A stretch of DNA of 64,000 nucleotides, from positions 3,882,001 to 3,946,000 of the forward strand of contig NZ_AP029019.1 of the NCBI RefSeq assembly GCF_037101375.1. Direction: 5' to 3'. The notes beneath the pieces were generated by a model, which saw only the letters and a list, made by a program, of their open reading frames with translations, was not told the DNA's origin and ran no database searches. Below, in pieces: positions 1-8,667 of this stretch. A program made the position numbers and the translations under genes. Position 1 is the stretch's first letter, and each line of letters begins with the position of its first letter. This DNA comes from Acidovorax sp. DW039. GTDB taxonomy: Bacteria; Pseudomonadota; Gammaproteobacteria; Burkholderiales; Burkholderiaceae_C.

Positions 1-1
1 G

Positions 2-598
2 CTCATGCTGCTGGACGAGCCCTTTTCCAACCTGGACGTGGACCTGCGGGAACGCCTGGCCCATGAGGTGCGCGGCATTCTCAAGGCGGCAGGGGCCACG
101 GCCCTGTTCGTCACGCACGACCAGTTCGAGGCGTTTGCGATTGGCGATGTGATTGGCGTGATGCACGACGGCCATCTGCACCAGTGGGACGATGCCTACA
201 CCCTGTACCACCGCCCCGCCACACGTTTTGTGGCCGACTTCATCGGCCACGGTGTGTTTGCCCCCGCCACGCTGGTGCAACGGGGCAGCAACGTGGTGGC
301 ACAAACCCCATTGGGCGAGTTGACTGACCTGGCCGAATGTCCCCTGCCTGGCAGCTACCCCGGCGGCGAATGCGATGTGCTGCTCAGGGCCGACGACATC
401 GTGCACGACGACCAGGCCCCCGTGCAGGCCCGCATCGTGCGCAAAGCGTTTCGCGGATCCGAGTTTCTGTACACGCTGGAGCTGGACAGCGGCCTGCAGG
501 TGATGGCCCATGTGCCCAGCCACCATGACCACGCCGTGGGCGAGCGCATCGGCATCCGCGCGCAGGTCGACCATGTGGTGACCTTTGCACGTGAGTAA
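2..598 (+). CDS. ABC transporter ATP-binding protein, C-terminal part (5' end outside window)
   Basis: This is the C-terminal ~198 residues of an ATPase that powers an inner-membrane ABC importer. The visible part opens on the Walker B/D-loop (LLDEPFSNLD), continues to the H-loop (FVTHDQFEA) and ends in a TOBE-like substrate-sensing region. Walker A and the LSGGQ signature lie upstream of the window. The phrase LYHRPATRFVADFIG is typical of FbpC/PotA/UgpC-type importer ATPases. The substrate cannot be decided from this fragment; ferric iron, a polyamine or another small solute are all possible. No partner genes are visible downstream, so the permease and binding protein should lie upstream. 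Confidence 0.85.
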   Translation, partial: LMLLDEPFSNLDVDLRERLAHEVRGILKAAGATALFVTHDQFEAFAIGDVIGVMHDGHLHQWDDAYTLYHRPATRFVADFIGHGVFAPATLVQRGSNVVAQTPLGELTDLAECPLPGSYPGGECDVLLRADDIVHDDQAPVQARIVRKAFRGSEFLYTLELDSGLQVMAHVPSHHDHAVGERIGIRAQVDHVVTFARE

Positions 599-717
599 GA
601 CGGCGAGCACCAGACGCCAGGCTCCGAATTTGCAACGGACTGATCTTGAAGCAAGCGCTGAATAGCTGCGTGTAGACTTTGGCCGAGCCTCTTGCGACAC
701 CCAAGGTCTTAACCAGG

Positions 718-1128
718 ATGACAGAACTTCTTTTTTGGATCGTCGTGCACATGCTGCATGCAGCAGGCGGTCCCCTATATGCGCGGTTGTTTTGCAGGGC
801 TGCAAAAAGAAAGCTGCGCAAACAAGGCTCAAGGCACTTTCGAGCCTTGTCAGTGTCTTGCAGTGTCCCTGACTACGAACTCATGAGAACACAAGCGCAA
901 GTGCTGTGTGTCCAGGAGTCGTTCACGTTTGACGCGCACTTTGTCTTGCAATACCAGTGCATACGCATTCTGAAAAACACCCACGGTATCTATTTCTACT
1001 ATCGCTTCCAAAGCGATGGATCTGCGCTGATCAAACCTATTCCTGAAGGCTCGGCCAAGGTTCTTCTAAAAGGCAGGCCACCGCGGCGCCCAGCGCCACT
1101 GGCCGCAGTCGATTTCGCCCGGTCTTGA
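718..1128 (+). CDS. Hypothetical protein
   Basis: The product is about 136 residues and I do not recognise it. The N-terminus is hydrophobic, a basic stretch (RAAKRKLRKQ) follows, and the rest is mixed and rich in Phe/Tyr (HGIYFYYRF). The ATG at 718 is preceded closely by AGG; a TTG at 679 would add 13 residues. Codon use is visibly more A/T-rich than in neighbouring genes, which may mean recent acquisition or weak selection. It stands alone between the ABC ATPase gene and the chemoreceptor gene. Whether it is expressed is uncertain. Confidence 0.35.
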   Translation: MTELLFWIVVHMLHAAGGPLYARLFCRAAKRKLRKQGSRHFRALSVSCSVPDYELMRTQAQVLCVQESFTFDAHFVLQYQCIRILKNTHGIYFYYRFQSDGSALIKPIPEGSAKVLLKGRPPRRPAPLAAVDFARS

Positions 1129-1321
1129 GCCGACCGATCCCATTGCAATGCCAACGGGATTGACTCAGCCAAAAGAAAACAAATTGTCACAAATGGCAGG
1201 CCCAATACCTCTGGGCGATGTTGCCCGTTGAGCCCCCTGTCTGCACACCACAGTGCTGGCGCCCAGCCTGCTGCCACCAGCGGCAGAGCGATGCGCCTCA
1301 AGGGGAGCGAAAGCACCTGCC

Positions 1322-2944
1322 ATGACCGCTTTTGTTGACACCCGTCCACGTACCACCAACATCCTGGGCCGCCGCCTGCTGGCCACGTTCATTACTGTGC
1401 TGTTGCTCACTCTTGCGGGCTCGGCCATCGGCATCTGGTCACTGCGCGCGGTAGACGCCGCCACGCGTCAGGCCATTGAAAACAACGTGGCCACCGAGCG
1501 TCTGGTGGCCGATGCCTACCGCCTGCAGGCCATCAACACCGAGCGCTACAAGGCCATGGCCCTCAGTTCAGAGCCCGAAGTGGGCGAGATTCTGACGGCT
1601 GACATTGACCGCACCCAGGCCGCCTACACCGCGCTGCTCGGCCAGTTGGCAAGCCGCCTGCAGACGCCCGAAGAGCAAGCCCTGCTGGACAAGACCCGCA
1701 CCCGGGCCCAGGACTTTCAGGCCGCCGTCAAAGAACTCGTCACCGCCCGCGACTTTGGCCTGACCGAGCGCATCCGCAAGGTGTTTTCTGAACGCTTTGA
1801 GCCCAGCGCCGCCGCCCTCCTCGGGGCTTTGCAGCAATTGGCCCAGTCGCAGCGCGATGCGATTGACGCTGCAGGGGCACAGATTGCGCAGCGCAGCCAC
1901 AACGCACAGCTGGCACTGGCCCTGTTTTGCACGGCTGCCCTGCTGCTGGGCAGCGTGTTGACCTGGTGGCTGATGCGCAGCATTTCCCGCCCCATCGTGC
2001 TGGCCAGTGCCACGGCACAGCGCGTGTCCAGTCTGGACTTGCGCCAGGACATTGCGGGCCACCAGCGCGACGAAGCGGGCCAGTTGCTGCTGGCCCTGAA
2101 CACCATGCAGGAAGCCCTGCGCACGCTGGTGACCCAGGTGCGCCACTCGGCCCACAGCGTGCGCCTGGCCGCCCATGAGATGGCCCAGGGCAATGCCGAT
2201 TTGTCGGAACGCACTGAAGGGACGGCCTCCAGCCTGCAGCAGACAGCCGCCGCGCTGGAGCAGGTCACCCAGCGCCTGCAGCAATCCACAGAGACGGCAG
2301 CCCGCGCCGAGCACATGGCCAGCCAGGCCTCTGCCGTGGCGGCCGAGGGCGGAGCGGCCATGGCCCAGATCATCGAGACGATGCAAGGCATCCAGCGCTC
2401 ATCGCGCAAGGTGGAAGAGGTCACGGGTGTCATCGACACCATTGCCTTCCAGACCAATATCCTGGCCCTGAACGCGGCTGTAGAAGCGGCGCGTGCCGGA
2501 GAGGCAGGCCGGGGCTTTGCCGTGGTGGCGGCGGAAGTGAGGCAACTGGCCACGCGCGCCGGAGAGGCCGCCCGCGAAATCAAGGGGCTGATCACCACGT
2601 CCGTGCAGAGCGTGGAAGCGGGAACCACCCTGGTCAACGGTGCGGGCCAGACCATGGGCCAGATCGTGGAATCCATCCGCAACGTGGCCAGCATGATCAG
2701 CGACATCAGCGCCGCCACCCATTCGCAAACCCGCGACATTCATGACATCAACACGGCGGTGGCAAAGCTGGATGAGATGACGCAGCAGAACTCAGCACTG
2801 GTGGAGGAATCTGCAGCGGCGTCTGAAGGGCTGCGGCTGCAGGCGCATGACCTCACGCAGTTGATCAGCCAGTTTGTGTTGCCTCAGGCCGAGGGGGTAC
2901 CGACCTCCCCACGCCATGCGTTGCCCGCGCTGCCTCAGCATTGA
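1322..2944 (+). CDS. Methyl-accepting chemotaxis protein
   Basis: This is a transmembrane chemoreceptor of about 540 residues. An N-terminal membrane helix (~20-42) precedes a ~150-residue periplasmic helical sensor of the four-helix-bundle type. A second membrane helix (~200-222, LALFCTAALLLGSVLTWWLM) is followed by a HAMP domain (RSISRPI...) and a long coiled-coil signalling domain. The highly conserved hairpin tip is present (FQTNILALNAAVEAARAGEAGRGF). There is no C-terminal CheR/CheB-docking pentapeptide; the tail is short and Pro-rich. An upstream in-frame start at 1253 would add 23 residues that do not look like a receptor N-terminus, so the ATG at 1322 is preferred. The ligand is unknown, and no che genes are adjacent. 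Confidence 0.93.
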   Translation: MTAFVDTRPRTTNILGRRLLATFITVLLLTLAGSAIGIWSLRAVDAATRQAIENNVATERLVADAYRLQAINTERYKAMALSSEPEVGEILTADIDRTQAAYTALLGQLASRLQTPEEQALLDKTRTRAQDFQAAVKELVTARDFGLTERIRKVFSERFEPSAAALLGALQQLAQSQRDAIDAAGAQIAQRSHNAQLALALFCTAALLLGSVLTWWLMRSISRPIVLASATAQRVSSLDLRQDIAGHQRDEAGQLLLALNTMQEALRTLVTQVRHSAHSVRLAAHEMAQGNADLSERTEGTASSLQQTAAALEQVTQRLQQSTETAARAEHMASQASAVAAEGGAAMAQIIETMQGIQRSSRKVEEVTGVIDTIAFQTNILALNAAVEAARAGEAGRGFAVVAAEVRQLATRAGEAAREIKGLITTSVQSVEAGTTLVNGAGQTMGQIVESIRNVASMISDISAATHSQTRDIHDINTAVAKLDEMTQQNSALVEESAAASEGLRLQAHDLTQLISQFVLPQAEGVPTSPRHALPALPQH

Positions 2945-3004
2945 CTCCGCCCAGGGAGGAGGCTGATCTCTCACTCCTGAGGGTCGGCGCGAGCTTGCAA
3001 ACCT

Positions 3005-4168
3005 TCAAGATTTGGGCTTGCGCTCCATGGCTTCCAGACTTGTCCAACTCACCTGCGACAACAAAGTCTGCAGGGCCTGCACATTCATCTGGTTGGCGTT
3101 GGCTCGGATCACCACACCGTTTTTCAGCACCACTTCCATCTCGGCCTGGCTGCCATCCTTGTAGTAGCGCTGGTGCCGGGTGCGGCCGCCCTCTTGCCAT
3201 GTCTTCTCCACACGCACTTCGTCCTCCTTTTCGGAAGTGCCCATGCCCGCGGCCAGCGCGGCCATCTGGCCCAGGGCTCCGGCGTCGGTGATGTCCAGCT
3301 TCACCTGCCGGTCTTCCAGTGTGTAAGTGGCGCTGGCATGGCTGGAGGGCAGGCCCAAAGCGGCGCCGTCCTGCGTCTGCACTGCAGTGCGAGGCATGCC
3401 TCCAAGCTGTTGCGGCAAGGCAGCCTTGAGCGCCTGCACGGGCAGGGCCTCGCTGTTGTTGGCCTTCTCCATCTGGCGTGCAGCTTCTTCCATCTTTTTG
3501 CCCGCAGCCTCCAGTCCGGCCATGTCCACAGTCACCTTGCCCTTGGGACCATTGACGGTGATGCTGCCGCCGCCACTGTGGCCCAAGGCAGGCATTTGCG
3601 AACGTGTGAACAGCGAACTGACACCCGCCATGACCAACCCCAACACCAGCGCCACAACGACCACCACCGCGGTATAGGCCAGCGACTTGTCACGCCCGCT
3701 TTGCATGAGCACCGGCAGCCCCGTGTACAGAAGGTAAAACGAGTACAGCGCGGCCAACAGACCCAGCACGGACAAAGCCGGGATCAGACCAAAGACACCG
3801 CCCACGAAAGCCGCTGTGCACGAATACGCAGCGACCTTGAAGGCCTGGATAGGGTTCTTCTGCCCGCCAAACATGGGAGCCAGCGCATCAATCACCAGTC
3901 CCAGCACAAAGACACCCGCCAGGCTGAGCGCGTACGACACCACCATCTGCACCAGGCCGCTGACCAGCGGAATGCGCACCGTCACGCCCAGCAGGCTGAT
4001 GCCGATCAACGACATGCCTATAAAACCGCACAGCGCAGGAATCAGCGCCAAAGGCATGACATAGCTTTTGAAGAGCGAGAGCACATCGGTGCGCTCATTG
4101 TCGATTTCGGCCCAGGTGGGCACGGGCTGCAAAAGGATGCGCTGAACGCGCTGGATGAGGGCTTGCAT
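3005..4168 (-). CDS. Yip1-family membrane protein with extracytoplasmic C-terminal domain
   Basis: This is a 387-residue integral membrane protein. The N-terminal half is a Yip1-like multi-spanning region of about five hydrophobic segments, beginning QALIQRVQRILLQPVPTWAEID, the usual 'PxxTW..I' entry of this family. The C-terminal ~190 residues are soluble-looking, with a helical Glu/Lys/Ala stretch and a conserved-looking end that may face the periplasm. The start at 4168 is chosen because a GAGG-type ribosome site lies just upstream; a longer reading would add ~80 residues of implausible sequence. The function of bacterial Yip1-domain proteins is largely unknown. It is transcribed toward the chemoreceptor gene and is separated from plsC by 270 bp in which I see nothing distinctive. 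Confidence 0.8.
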   Translation of the reverse strand: MQALIQRVQRILLQPVPTWAEIDNERTDVLSLFKSYVMPLALIPALCGFIGMSLIGISLLGVTVRIPLVSGLVQMVVSYALSLAGVFVLGLVIDALAPMFGGQKNPIQAFKVAAYSCTAAFVGGVFGLIPALSVLGLLAALYSFYLLYTGLPVLMQSGRDKSLAYTAVVVVVALVLGLVMAGVSSLFTRSQMPALGHSGGGSITVNGPKGKVTVDMAGLEAAGKKMEEAARQMEKANNSEALPVQALKAALPQQLGGMPRTAVQTQDGAALGLPSSHASATYTLEDRQVKLDITDAGALGQMAALAAGMGTSEKEDEVRVEKTWQEGGRTRHQRYYKDGSQAEMEVVLKNGVVIRANANQMNVQALQTLLSQVSWTSLEAMERKPKS

Positions 4169-4438
4169 GGAGAGGAACCTCTGGGTCGTGGAGAACGCAG
4201 GGTCACCCACCAGCACAACACGGCGGCCATGAAAGGCGCACCGGTGGCCGAATACACACTGGCAACCCGCAAGCGCGCACGATAGCGGCCGTTGACGGCC
4301 TGATGCGCACCAGAGTCTTCGCGCAGGCAGCCAAACCGTGCAAAAGTGCGCGAAATGCGGATGCGATGACGCAACCTGGCATCGCTCGTCTGCCTCGCGC
4401 CTGCAGTCACGCACGCGGACGCAGGATTCTTCAGCCCT

Positions 4439-5179
4439 TCAGCCCTTCAGCCGCAGCGTATCGACCAAAGCCTGCAGATGGACCGCCCACTCGCGGCGAT
4501 CGCGGCCCTGCGGGGTTTCGGGTTCGCCATAGGTCACCACCGCCTCAATGGCCGGGGCGCTGAGCGTGCGCCAGATGGAGCCGAGCAAGGTCTCGTCGCC
4601 GATATAGCTGGGAGCGAAGCTGGTGGCACCGGTGGCCCGATCCACGAAACGGAGCCCTACAGGCTGCACAGGTGCATTGGCCAGCACCGCAGCCTGCAAC
4701 AGGTTGGCATGAAAAGGCAGCATGGTGCGCCCATCGCCCGTGGTGCCTTCAGGAAAAACCGCGAGCACCTCGTGGCGTTCCAGCGCCTCTTGCATGGTGC
4801 GCACCATGCGCATGGCGTCGCGGCGCGAGCTGCGCTCAATGTAGAGCGTGCCGCCCGCCGTGGCCAGGGTGCCGATCAGCGGCCAGCCCTGCACGTCCGA
4901 CTTGGAGATGAAGCAGCAGTGGCGTGCCGCGTGCATGACCGGAATATCCAGCCACGAGATGTGATTGGCCACCAGCATGATGGGCCCGCCCACGGGGGGC
5001 TGGCCCTGCACCCGCAGGGAGATGCCGGCACAGGCCAACAGCTGCTGTGACCAGACTTGAACCCTGATGTATTGCTGCTCTTGCGACAGACGGGGAAACC
5101 GCACCGTGACCACCCACAGACCGTGCAGCACATGGCCCAGCAGGCGCAGCATGCGCCAGACGGCTCGCAGGACTTTCAT
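4439..5179 (-). CDS. plsC: 1-acyl-sn-glycerol-3-phosphate acyltransferase (PlsC-type)
   Basis: This 246-residue membrane-associated acyltransferase adds the second acyl chain to lysophosphatidic acid (or a related lysolipid) in phospholipid synthesis. The HX4D catalytic block is present (NHISWLD, ~93-99), as is the substrate-binding FPEGTT motif. The N-terminus is hydrophobic (LLGHVLHGLWVVTV), consistent with inner-membrane attachment. It is the last gene of the yqgE-ruvX-pyrR-pyrB-pyrC' series, 57 bp after pyrC', and is probably co-transcribed. The exact lysolipid substrate (phosphatidate versus ornithine-lipid type) cannot be settled from motifs alone. Confidence 0.88.
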   Translation of the reverse strand: MKVLRAVWRMLRLLGHVLHGLWVVTVRFPRLSQEQQYIRVQVWSQQLLACAGISLRVQGQPPVGGPIMLVANHISWLDIPVMHAARHCCFISKSDVQGWPLIGTLATAGGTLYIERSSRRDAMRMVRTMQEALERHEVLAVFPEGTTGDGRTMLPFHANLLQAAVLANAPVQPVGLRFVDRATGATSFAPSYIGDETLLGSIWRTLSAPAIEAVVTYGEPETPQGRDRREWAVHLQALVDTLRLKG

Positions 5180-5236
5180 TGCGGGATGGCGCTGACGGCG
5201 ACGATCGGGCGAGACACGATGGGTAACACGCAGCGA

Positions 5237-6538
5237 TCAGCCCCGCTCACGCTCAAAGGCCAGTTGGCCGCCCACCAGCGTGGCACGCACGCTGCCAGGC
5301 AACTCGTAGCCAGAAAACGGTGTGTGCTTGCCTTGGCTGCGCAGGGCCGGTGCATCGACCGTCCATGCGGCCTGCGGGTCGAACACGCACAGGTCGGCCA
5401 CGCCGCCTTCCACCAGTTGCCCAACGCTGGCCTGCAAGGTGCCCAGGGCGGAACCCAGGACACGCGCAGGTTCTGCCGTGACCACGGCCAGCGCGCGCGC
5501 CAGTGGCACGCCCTGGTCTTGCGACCACTTGAGCGCCAGGGACAGCAGAAGCTCCAGCCCGGTAGCTCCCGGTTCAGCCTCGGCAAAGGGCAGGGTCTTG
5601 GCGTCTTCGTCCACGGGGTTGTGGTCCGACACGAGCGCGTCGATGGTGCCGTCTGCCAGCGCAGCACTCAAGGCATCGCGGTCACGCTGCTGACGCAGCG
5701 GGGGCGACAGGCGAGCGCGGCTGTCGAAGAAGCCAATGTCCACATCCGTGAGGTGCAACGAGTTGATGCTCACGTCGGCCGTGACTTTGAGGCCTTCTGC
5801 CTTGGCCTGGCGCACCAGCTGCACACCTGCAGCGCTGCTGATACGGCACAGGTGCACACGCGCGCCGGTGGTCTTGAGCAGTTCAAAAATGGTGTGCAGG
5901 GCAATGGTCTCTGCGGCCACGGGCACGCCAGAAAGGCCCAGGCGCGTGGCCAGGGGGCCGCTGGCCGCCACGCCCTTGCCCAGATGCATCTCCTGCGGGC
6001 GCAACCACACGGTGTAGCCGAAGGTGGCGGCGTACTGCAGCGCACGTTGCAGCACCTGGGTGCTGGCCAGCGGCACCTCGGCCTGCCCAAAGCCCACGCA
6101 GCCGGATTCGGTCAGCTCGGCCATTTCGGTCAGCACTTCGCCTGCCAGACTGCGTGTGAGCGCGCCCAAGGGGAAGAGGCGCGACTGGTACAGCTTTTCG
6201 GCGCGGAACTTGAGCATTTCCACCAGCCCAGGTTCGTCCAGAACCGGGTCGGTATCGGGGGGGCATACCAGGCTGGTCACCCCGCCTGCCACGGCAGCGG
6301 CCATTTCGGATTCGAGCATGCCTTCGTGCTCATGGCCGGGCTCGCGCAGGCGCGCTGCCAAGTCCACCAGGCCGGGCAGCACGATGCAACCGGCTGCATC
6401 CATAGTGCGGGTGGGCGCAAAGTCTGCCGGAGTGCGCAGCAAGCCCACGATGCGCCCTGCAGCCAGGGCCACATCGCCCACCTGGTCCAGCCCGCTGTGG
6501 GGGTCGATCACACGGCCGTTCTTGATGAGTATTTTCAT
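5237..6538 (-). CDS. pyrC': Dihydroorotase-like protein PyrC' (predicted non-catalytic ATCase partner)
   Basis: This 433-residue amidohydrolase fold matches type I dihydroorotases end to end (MKILIKNGRVIDP..., PGLVDL..RLREPG). The metal site is destroyed. The family D-x-H-x-H motif reads D-L-A-A-R at ~59-63, and the later zinc His in the 'H-V-S' block is Arg (LCRISS). The SDHNP aspartate is kept. In Pseudomonas and relatives such inactive PyrC' (PyrX) subunits assemble with PyrB into a dodecameric aspartate transcarbamoylase. I infer the same role here, with a true dihydroorotase encoded elsewhere. It follows pyrB but is separated from it by a 197-bp gap holding two dispersed repeats, unlike the tight pyrB-pyrC' coupling of pseudomonads. 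Confidence 0.88.
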   Translation of the reverse strand: MKILIKNGRVIDPHSGLDQVGDVALAAGRIVGLLRTPADFAPTRTMDAAGCIVLPGLVDLAARLREPGHEHEGMLESEMAAAVAGGVTSLVCPPDTDPVLDEPGLVEMLKFRAEKLYQSRLFPLGALTRSLAGEVLTEMAELTESGCVGFGQAEVPLASTQVLQRALQYAATFGYTVWLRPQEMHLGKGVAASGPLATRLGLSGVPVAAETIALHTIFELLKTTGARVHLCRISSAAGVQLVRQAKAEGLKVTADVSINSLHLTDVDIGFFDSRARLSPPLRQQRDRDALSAALADGTIDALVSDHNPVDEDAKTLPFAEAEPGATGLELLLSLALKWSQDQGVPLARALAVVTAEPARVLGSALGTLQASVGQLVEGGVADLCVFDPQAAWTVDAPALRSQGKHTPFSGYELPGSVRATLVGGQLAFERERG

Positions 6539-6553
6539 GATTTCAAGCCAAAC

Positions 6554-6606
6554 AGGCCACTAGCGCTTGATGAATAAGCGCAAGCAGCTACAAAATACAT
6601 AGCAAA
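6554..6606 (+). repeat. Dispersed ~50-bp repeat, copy 1
   Basis: AGGCCACTAGCGCTTGATG is followed by AAGCGCAAGCAGCTA and ATAGCAAA. It lies in the pyrB-pyrC' gap. Confidence 0.85.
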
Positions 6607-6695
6607 CACAACTCTTCGTACCGCCTCTGACGCCAGCGCCGCAGCAGCCCCACGCCAGCGCCCCCGTGGAACCGGCTTTGCCGGGCCACTGGGGG

Positions 6696-6733
6696 CGTCC
6701 CCCTTGGGGGAAGACGCGCAGCGGCTCAGGGGG
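6696..6733. repeat. GC-rich hairpin repeat (type 2), copy 1, after pyrB
   Basis: CGTCCCCCTTGGGGGAAGAC followed by GCGCAGCGG lies directly next to the pyrB stop codon. The CCCCC/GGGGG core can fold as a terminator-like hairpin. Confidence 0.65.
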
Positions 6734-7696
6734 TTAAGCTTCATTTCCCGCCACGATGGACATCACGGCCATGCGCACGGCAATGCCAAAGGTGACCTGC
6801 GGCAGGATCACGCTCTGCTTGCCATCGACCACGGCGGAGTCGATCTCCACGCCGCGGTTGATGGGGCCGGGGTGCATGACGATGGCGTCGGGCTTGGCCA
6901 GTTGCAGCTTCTCTTGCGTGAGGCCGAAGCTCTTGAAGTACTCCTGGCTGGAAGGCAGCAGCGCGCCGCTCATGCGCTCGTTCTGCAGGCGCAGCATGAT
7001 GACCACGTCGGCATCCTTGATGCCTTCTTCCAGCGTGTGGCACACGCGCACGCCCATCTGGGCCATGTCGCCGGGCACCAGGGTGCGGGGGCCCACCACG
7101 CGCACTTCAGCCGCGCCGAGGGTGGTGAGGGCGTGGATGTCCGAGCGCGCCACGCGCGAGTGCAGCACGTCGCCCACGATGGCGACGGTGAGGTTGCTGA
7201 AGTCCTTCTTGTAGTGGCGGATGGTGTACATGTCCAGCAGCCCCTGCGTGGGGTGGGCATGGCGGCCATCGCCCGCGTTGATCACGTGCACATGGGGTGC
7301 CACGTGCTGCGCAATCAGGTAAGGCGCCCCCGATTCGCTGTGCCGAACCACGAACAGGTCGGCAGCCATGGCGCTCAGGTTGGCAATGGTGTCCAGCAGC
7401 GATTCGCCCTTGCTGGCCGAGCTGCGGGCAATGTCCAGGTTGATCACGTCCGCCGACAGGCGCTTGGCTGCGATCTCGAACGTGGTGCGGGTACGCGTGC
7501 TGTTTTCAAAAAACAGGTTGAACACGCTTTTGCCGCGCAGCAGGGGCACTTTCTTCACTTCGCGATCGTTCACGCTCACGAAGTTGGCGGCGGTGTCGAG
7601 GATGTGCGTGACGATGTCGCGCGGCAGGCCCTCCACCGACAGCAGGTGGATCAGTTCGCCGTTCTTGTTGAGTTGGGGATTGCGCTTGTGCAGCAC
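6734..7696 (-). CDS. pyrB: Aspartate carbamoyltransferase catalytic chain
   Basis: This 320-residue enzyme condenses carbamoyl phosphate with aspartate, the first committed step of pyrimidine synthesis. The carbamoyl-phosphate loop [12 protein letters not shown] (~55-66) is intact, as are the HPTQGLLD block and the C-terminal [11 protein letters not shown] region. Translation starts at a GTG at 7696. An AGAGG ribosome site lies directly after the pyrR stop, so translation of the two genes is probably linked. No PyrI regulatory chain is present; the partner is likely the PyrC'-type protein encoded next. Confidence 0.96.
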   Translation of the reverse strand: MLHKRNPQLNKNGELIHLLSVEGLPRDIVTHILDTAANFVSVNDREVKKVPLLRGKSVFNLFFENSTRTRTTFEIAAKRLSADVINLDIARSSASKGESLLDTIANLSAMAADLFVVRHSESGAPYLIAQHVAPHVHVINAGDGRHAHPTQGLLDMYTIRHYKKDFSNLTVAIVGDVLHSRVARSDIHALTTLGAAEVRVVGPRTLVPGDMAQMGVRVCHTLEEGIKDADVVIMLRLQNERMSGALLPSSQEYFKSFGLTQEKLQLAKPDAIVMHPGPINRGVEIDSAVVDGKQSVILPQVTFGIAVRMAVMSIVAGNEA

Positions 7697-7708
7697 GGTC
7701 AGGCCTCT

Positions 7709-8233
7709 TTAGTCTTTGTCTTGGACTTGGAACTGGAAACTGCCGCCCGCATCACGGGCCAGGGCAAGCGACTGGTTACCCGGCAATGCCACGCGGGCGG
7801 CGGCAAAGTCGGCCTGCACGGGCAATTCGCGCCCGCCGCGGTCTACCAGCACGGCCAGGCGCACGCTGGCGGGGCGGCCATAGTCGAACAGCTCATTGAG
7901 CACGGCACGGATAGTGCGACCGGTGAAGAGCACGTCATCAAGCACCAGCACATCGGCACCATCCACATCGAAGGGCAGGCTGGTCTGCGCACCGGTGGCC
8001 AGACCACGCTGGGCAAAGTCATCGCGGTGCATGACCGAGGACAGCACTCCGGGAGCGCCGTCCAGGCCCAGGTCCTTCTGCAGGCGCTCGGCCAGCCAGG
8101 CACCGCCCGAGGCGATGCCCGCCAGTCGCGTCGTGGGGGTCAGCATGCTGCGCACACCGCGCAGCAGTTCACGGTACAGGGCCTCGGCATCCAGCACGAG
8201 GCTGCCGGCCTGGCCGGCAGGAGAAAGGGTCAT
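7709..8233 (-). CDS. pyrR: PyrR bifunctional regulator / uracil phosphoribosyltransferase
   Basis: This 174-residue type I phosphoribosyltransferase fold carries the PRPP-binding loop VLVLDDVLFTGRTIRA (~95-110). PyrR proteins bind pyr mRNA in Gram-positive bacteria and often have uracil phosphoribosyltransferase activity; in proteobacteria the regulatory role is less clear. The start overlaps the ruvX stop by 4 bases (ATGA). A GAGG site precedes it. It lies directly upstream of pyrB, which supports a role in pyrimidine control or salvage. I see no obvious PyrR-type attenuator in the 12 bp before pyrB. Confidence 0.92.
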   Translation of the reverse strand: MTLSPAGQAGSLVLDAEALYRELLRGVRSMLTPTTRLAGIASGGAWLAERLQKDLGLDGAPGVLSSVMHRDDFAQRGLATGAQTSLPFDVDGADVLVLDDVLFTGRTIRAVLNELFDYGRPASVRLAVLVDRGGRELPVQADFAAARVALPGNQSLALARDAGGSFQFQVQDKD

Positions 8234-8667
8234 GGGAGGTTCCTCAAAAACTGTTCCAGGATGATGCAGGCCGACGCGGCATCCGCATCCTTGGCCCCTT
8301 GGGCAATGGCTTCGGTGGTGCTGTAGCGCTCGTCCACTTCAAACACCTGCAACCCGAAACGCCCCCGCAGCTGGCGCCCGAACTTGAGGGCGCGCTGCGT
8401 GTTCTCGTGACTGGCTCCGTCGGGGTGGTAGGGCACACCAATCACCAGGGCATCGGGCTGCCATTCCTTGATGCGCTGCGCCACCTGCTCAAACCGGGCA
8501 TCGCCCTCTGCCTTGATGGTCTGTTGCGGACTGGCGGTGCGCAGCATGCGGTTGCCCGAGGCAACCCCCGTGCGCTTGAGCCCGAAATCAAAAGCAAGAA
8601 AAGTCTGGAAATGCGCGGGAACGGCTGGTGAAGCGGAAGCGGTGGGCTGAGCGGGAAGCCCGGTCAT
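8230..8667 (-). CDS. ruvX: Holliday junction resolvase-like nuclease YqgF/RuvX
   Basis: This 145-residue RNase H-fold protein has the characteristic FLAFDFGLKRTGVA start, a central VIGVPYHPDG block and an E-R-Y-S-T-x-E-A segment (DERYSTTEA). Family members act in 16S rRNA 5'-end maturation and are proposed to act on Holliday junctions. Its ends overlap yqgE and pyrR by 4 bases each (ATGA junctions), indicating one tightly coupled transcript. The ~20-residue Ala/Pro-rich N-terminus is longer than usual, so a later start is possible. Confidence 0.92.
   Translation of the reverse strand: MTGLPAQPTASASPAVPAHFQTFLAFDFGLKRTGVASGNRMLRTASPQQTIKAEGDARFEQVAQRIKEWQPDALVIGVPYHPDGASHENTQRALKFGRQLRGRFGLQVFEVDERYSTTEAIAQGAKDADAASACIILEQFLRNLP

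Noticed and set aside
5057..6577. 506-codon open frame antisense to pyrC' and plsC
   Set aside because: It is a shadow of conserved genes and its sequence is low-complexity His/Gln/Gly-rich.
6704..8326. 540-codon open frame antisense to pyrB and pyrR
   Set aside because: It covers two well-supported genes on the other strand and has shadow-type composition with no recognisable motif.
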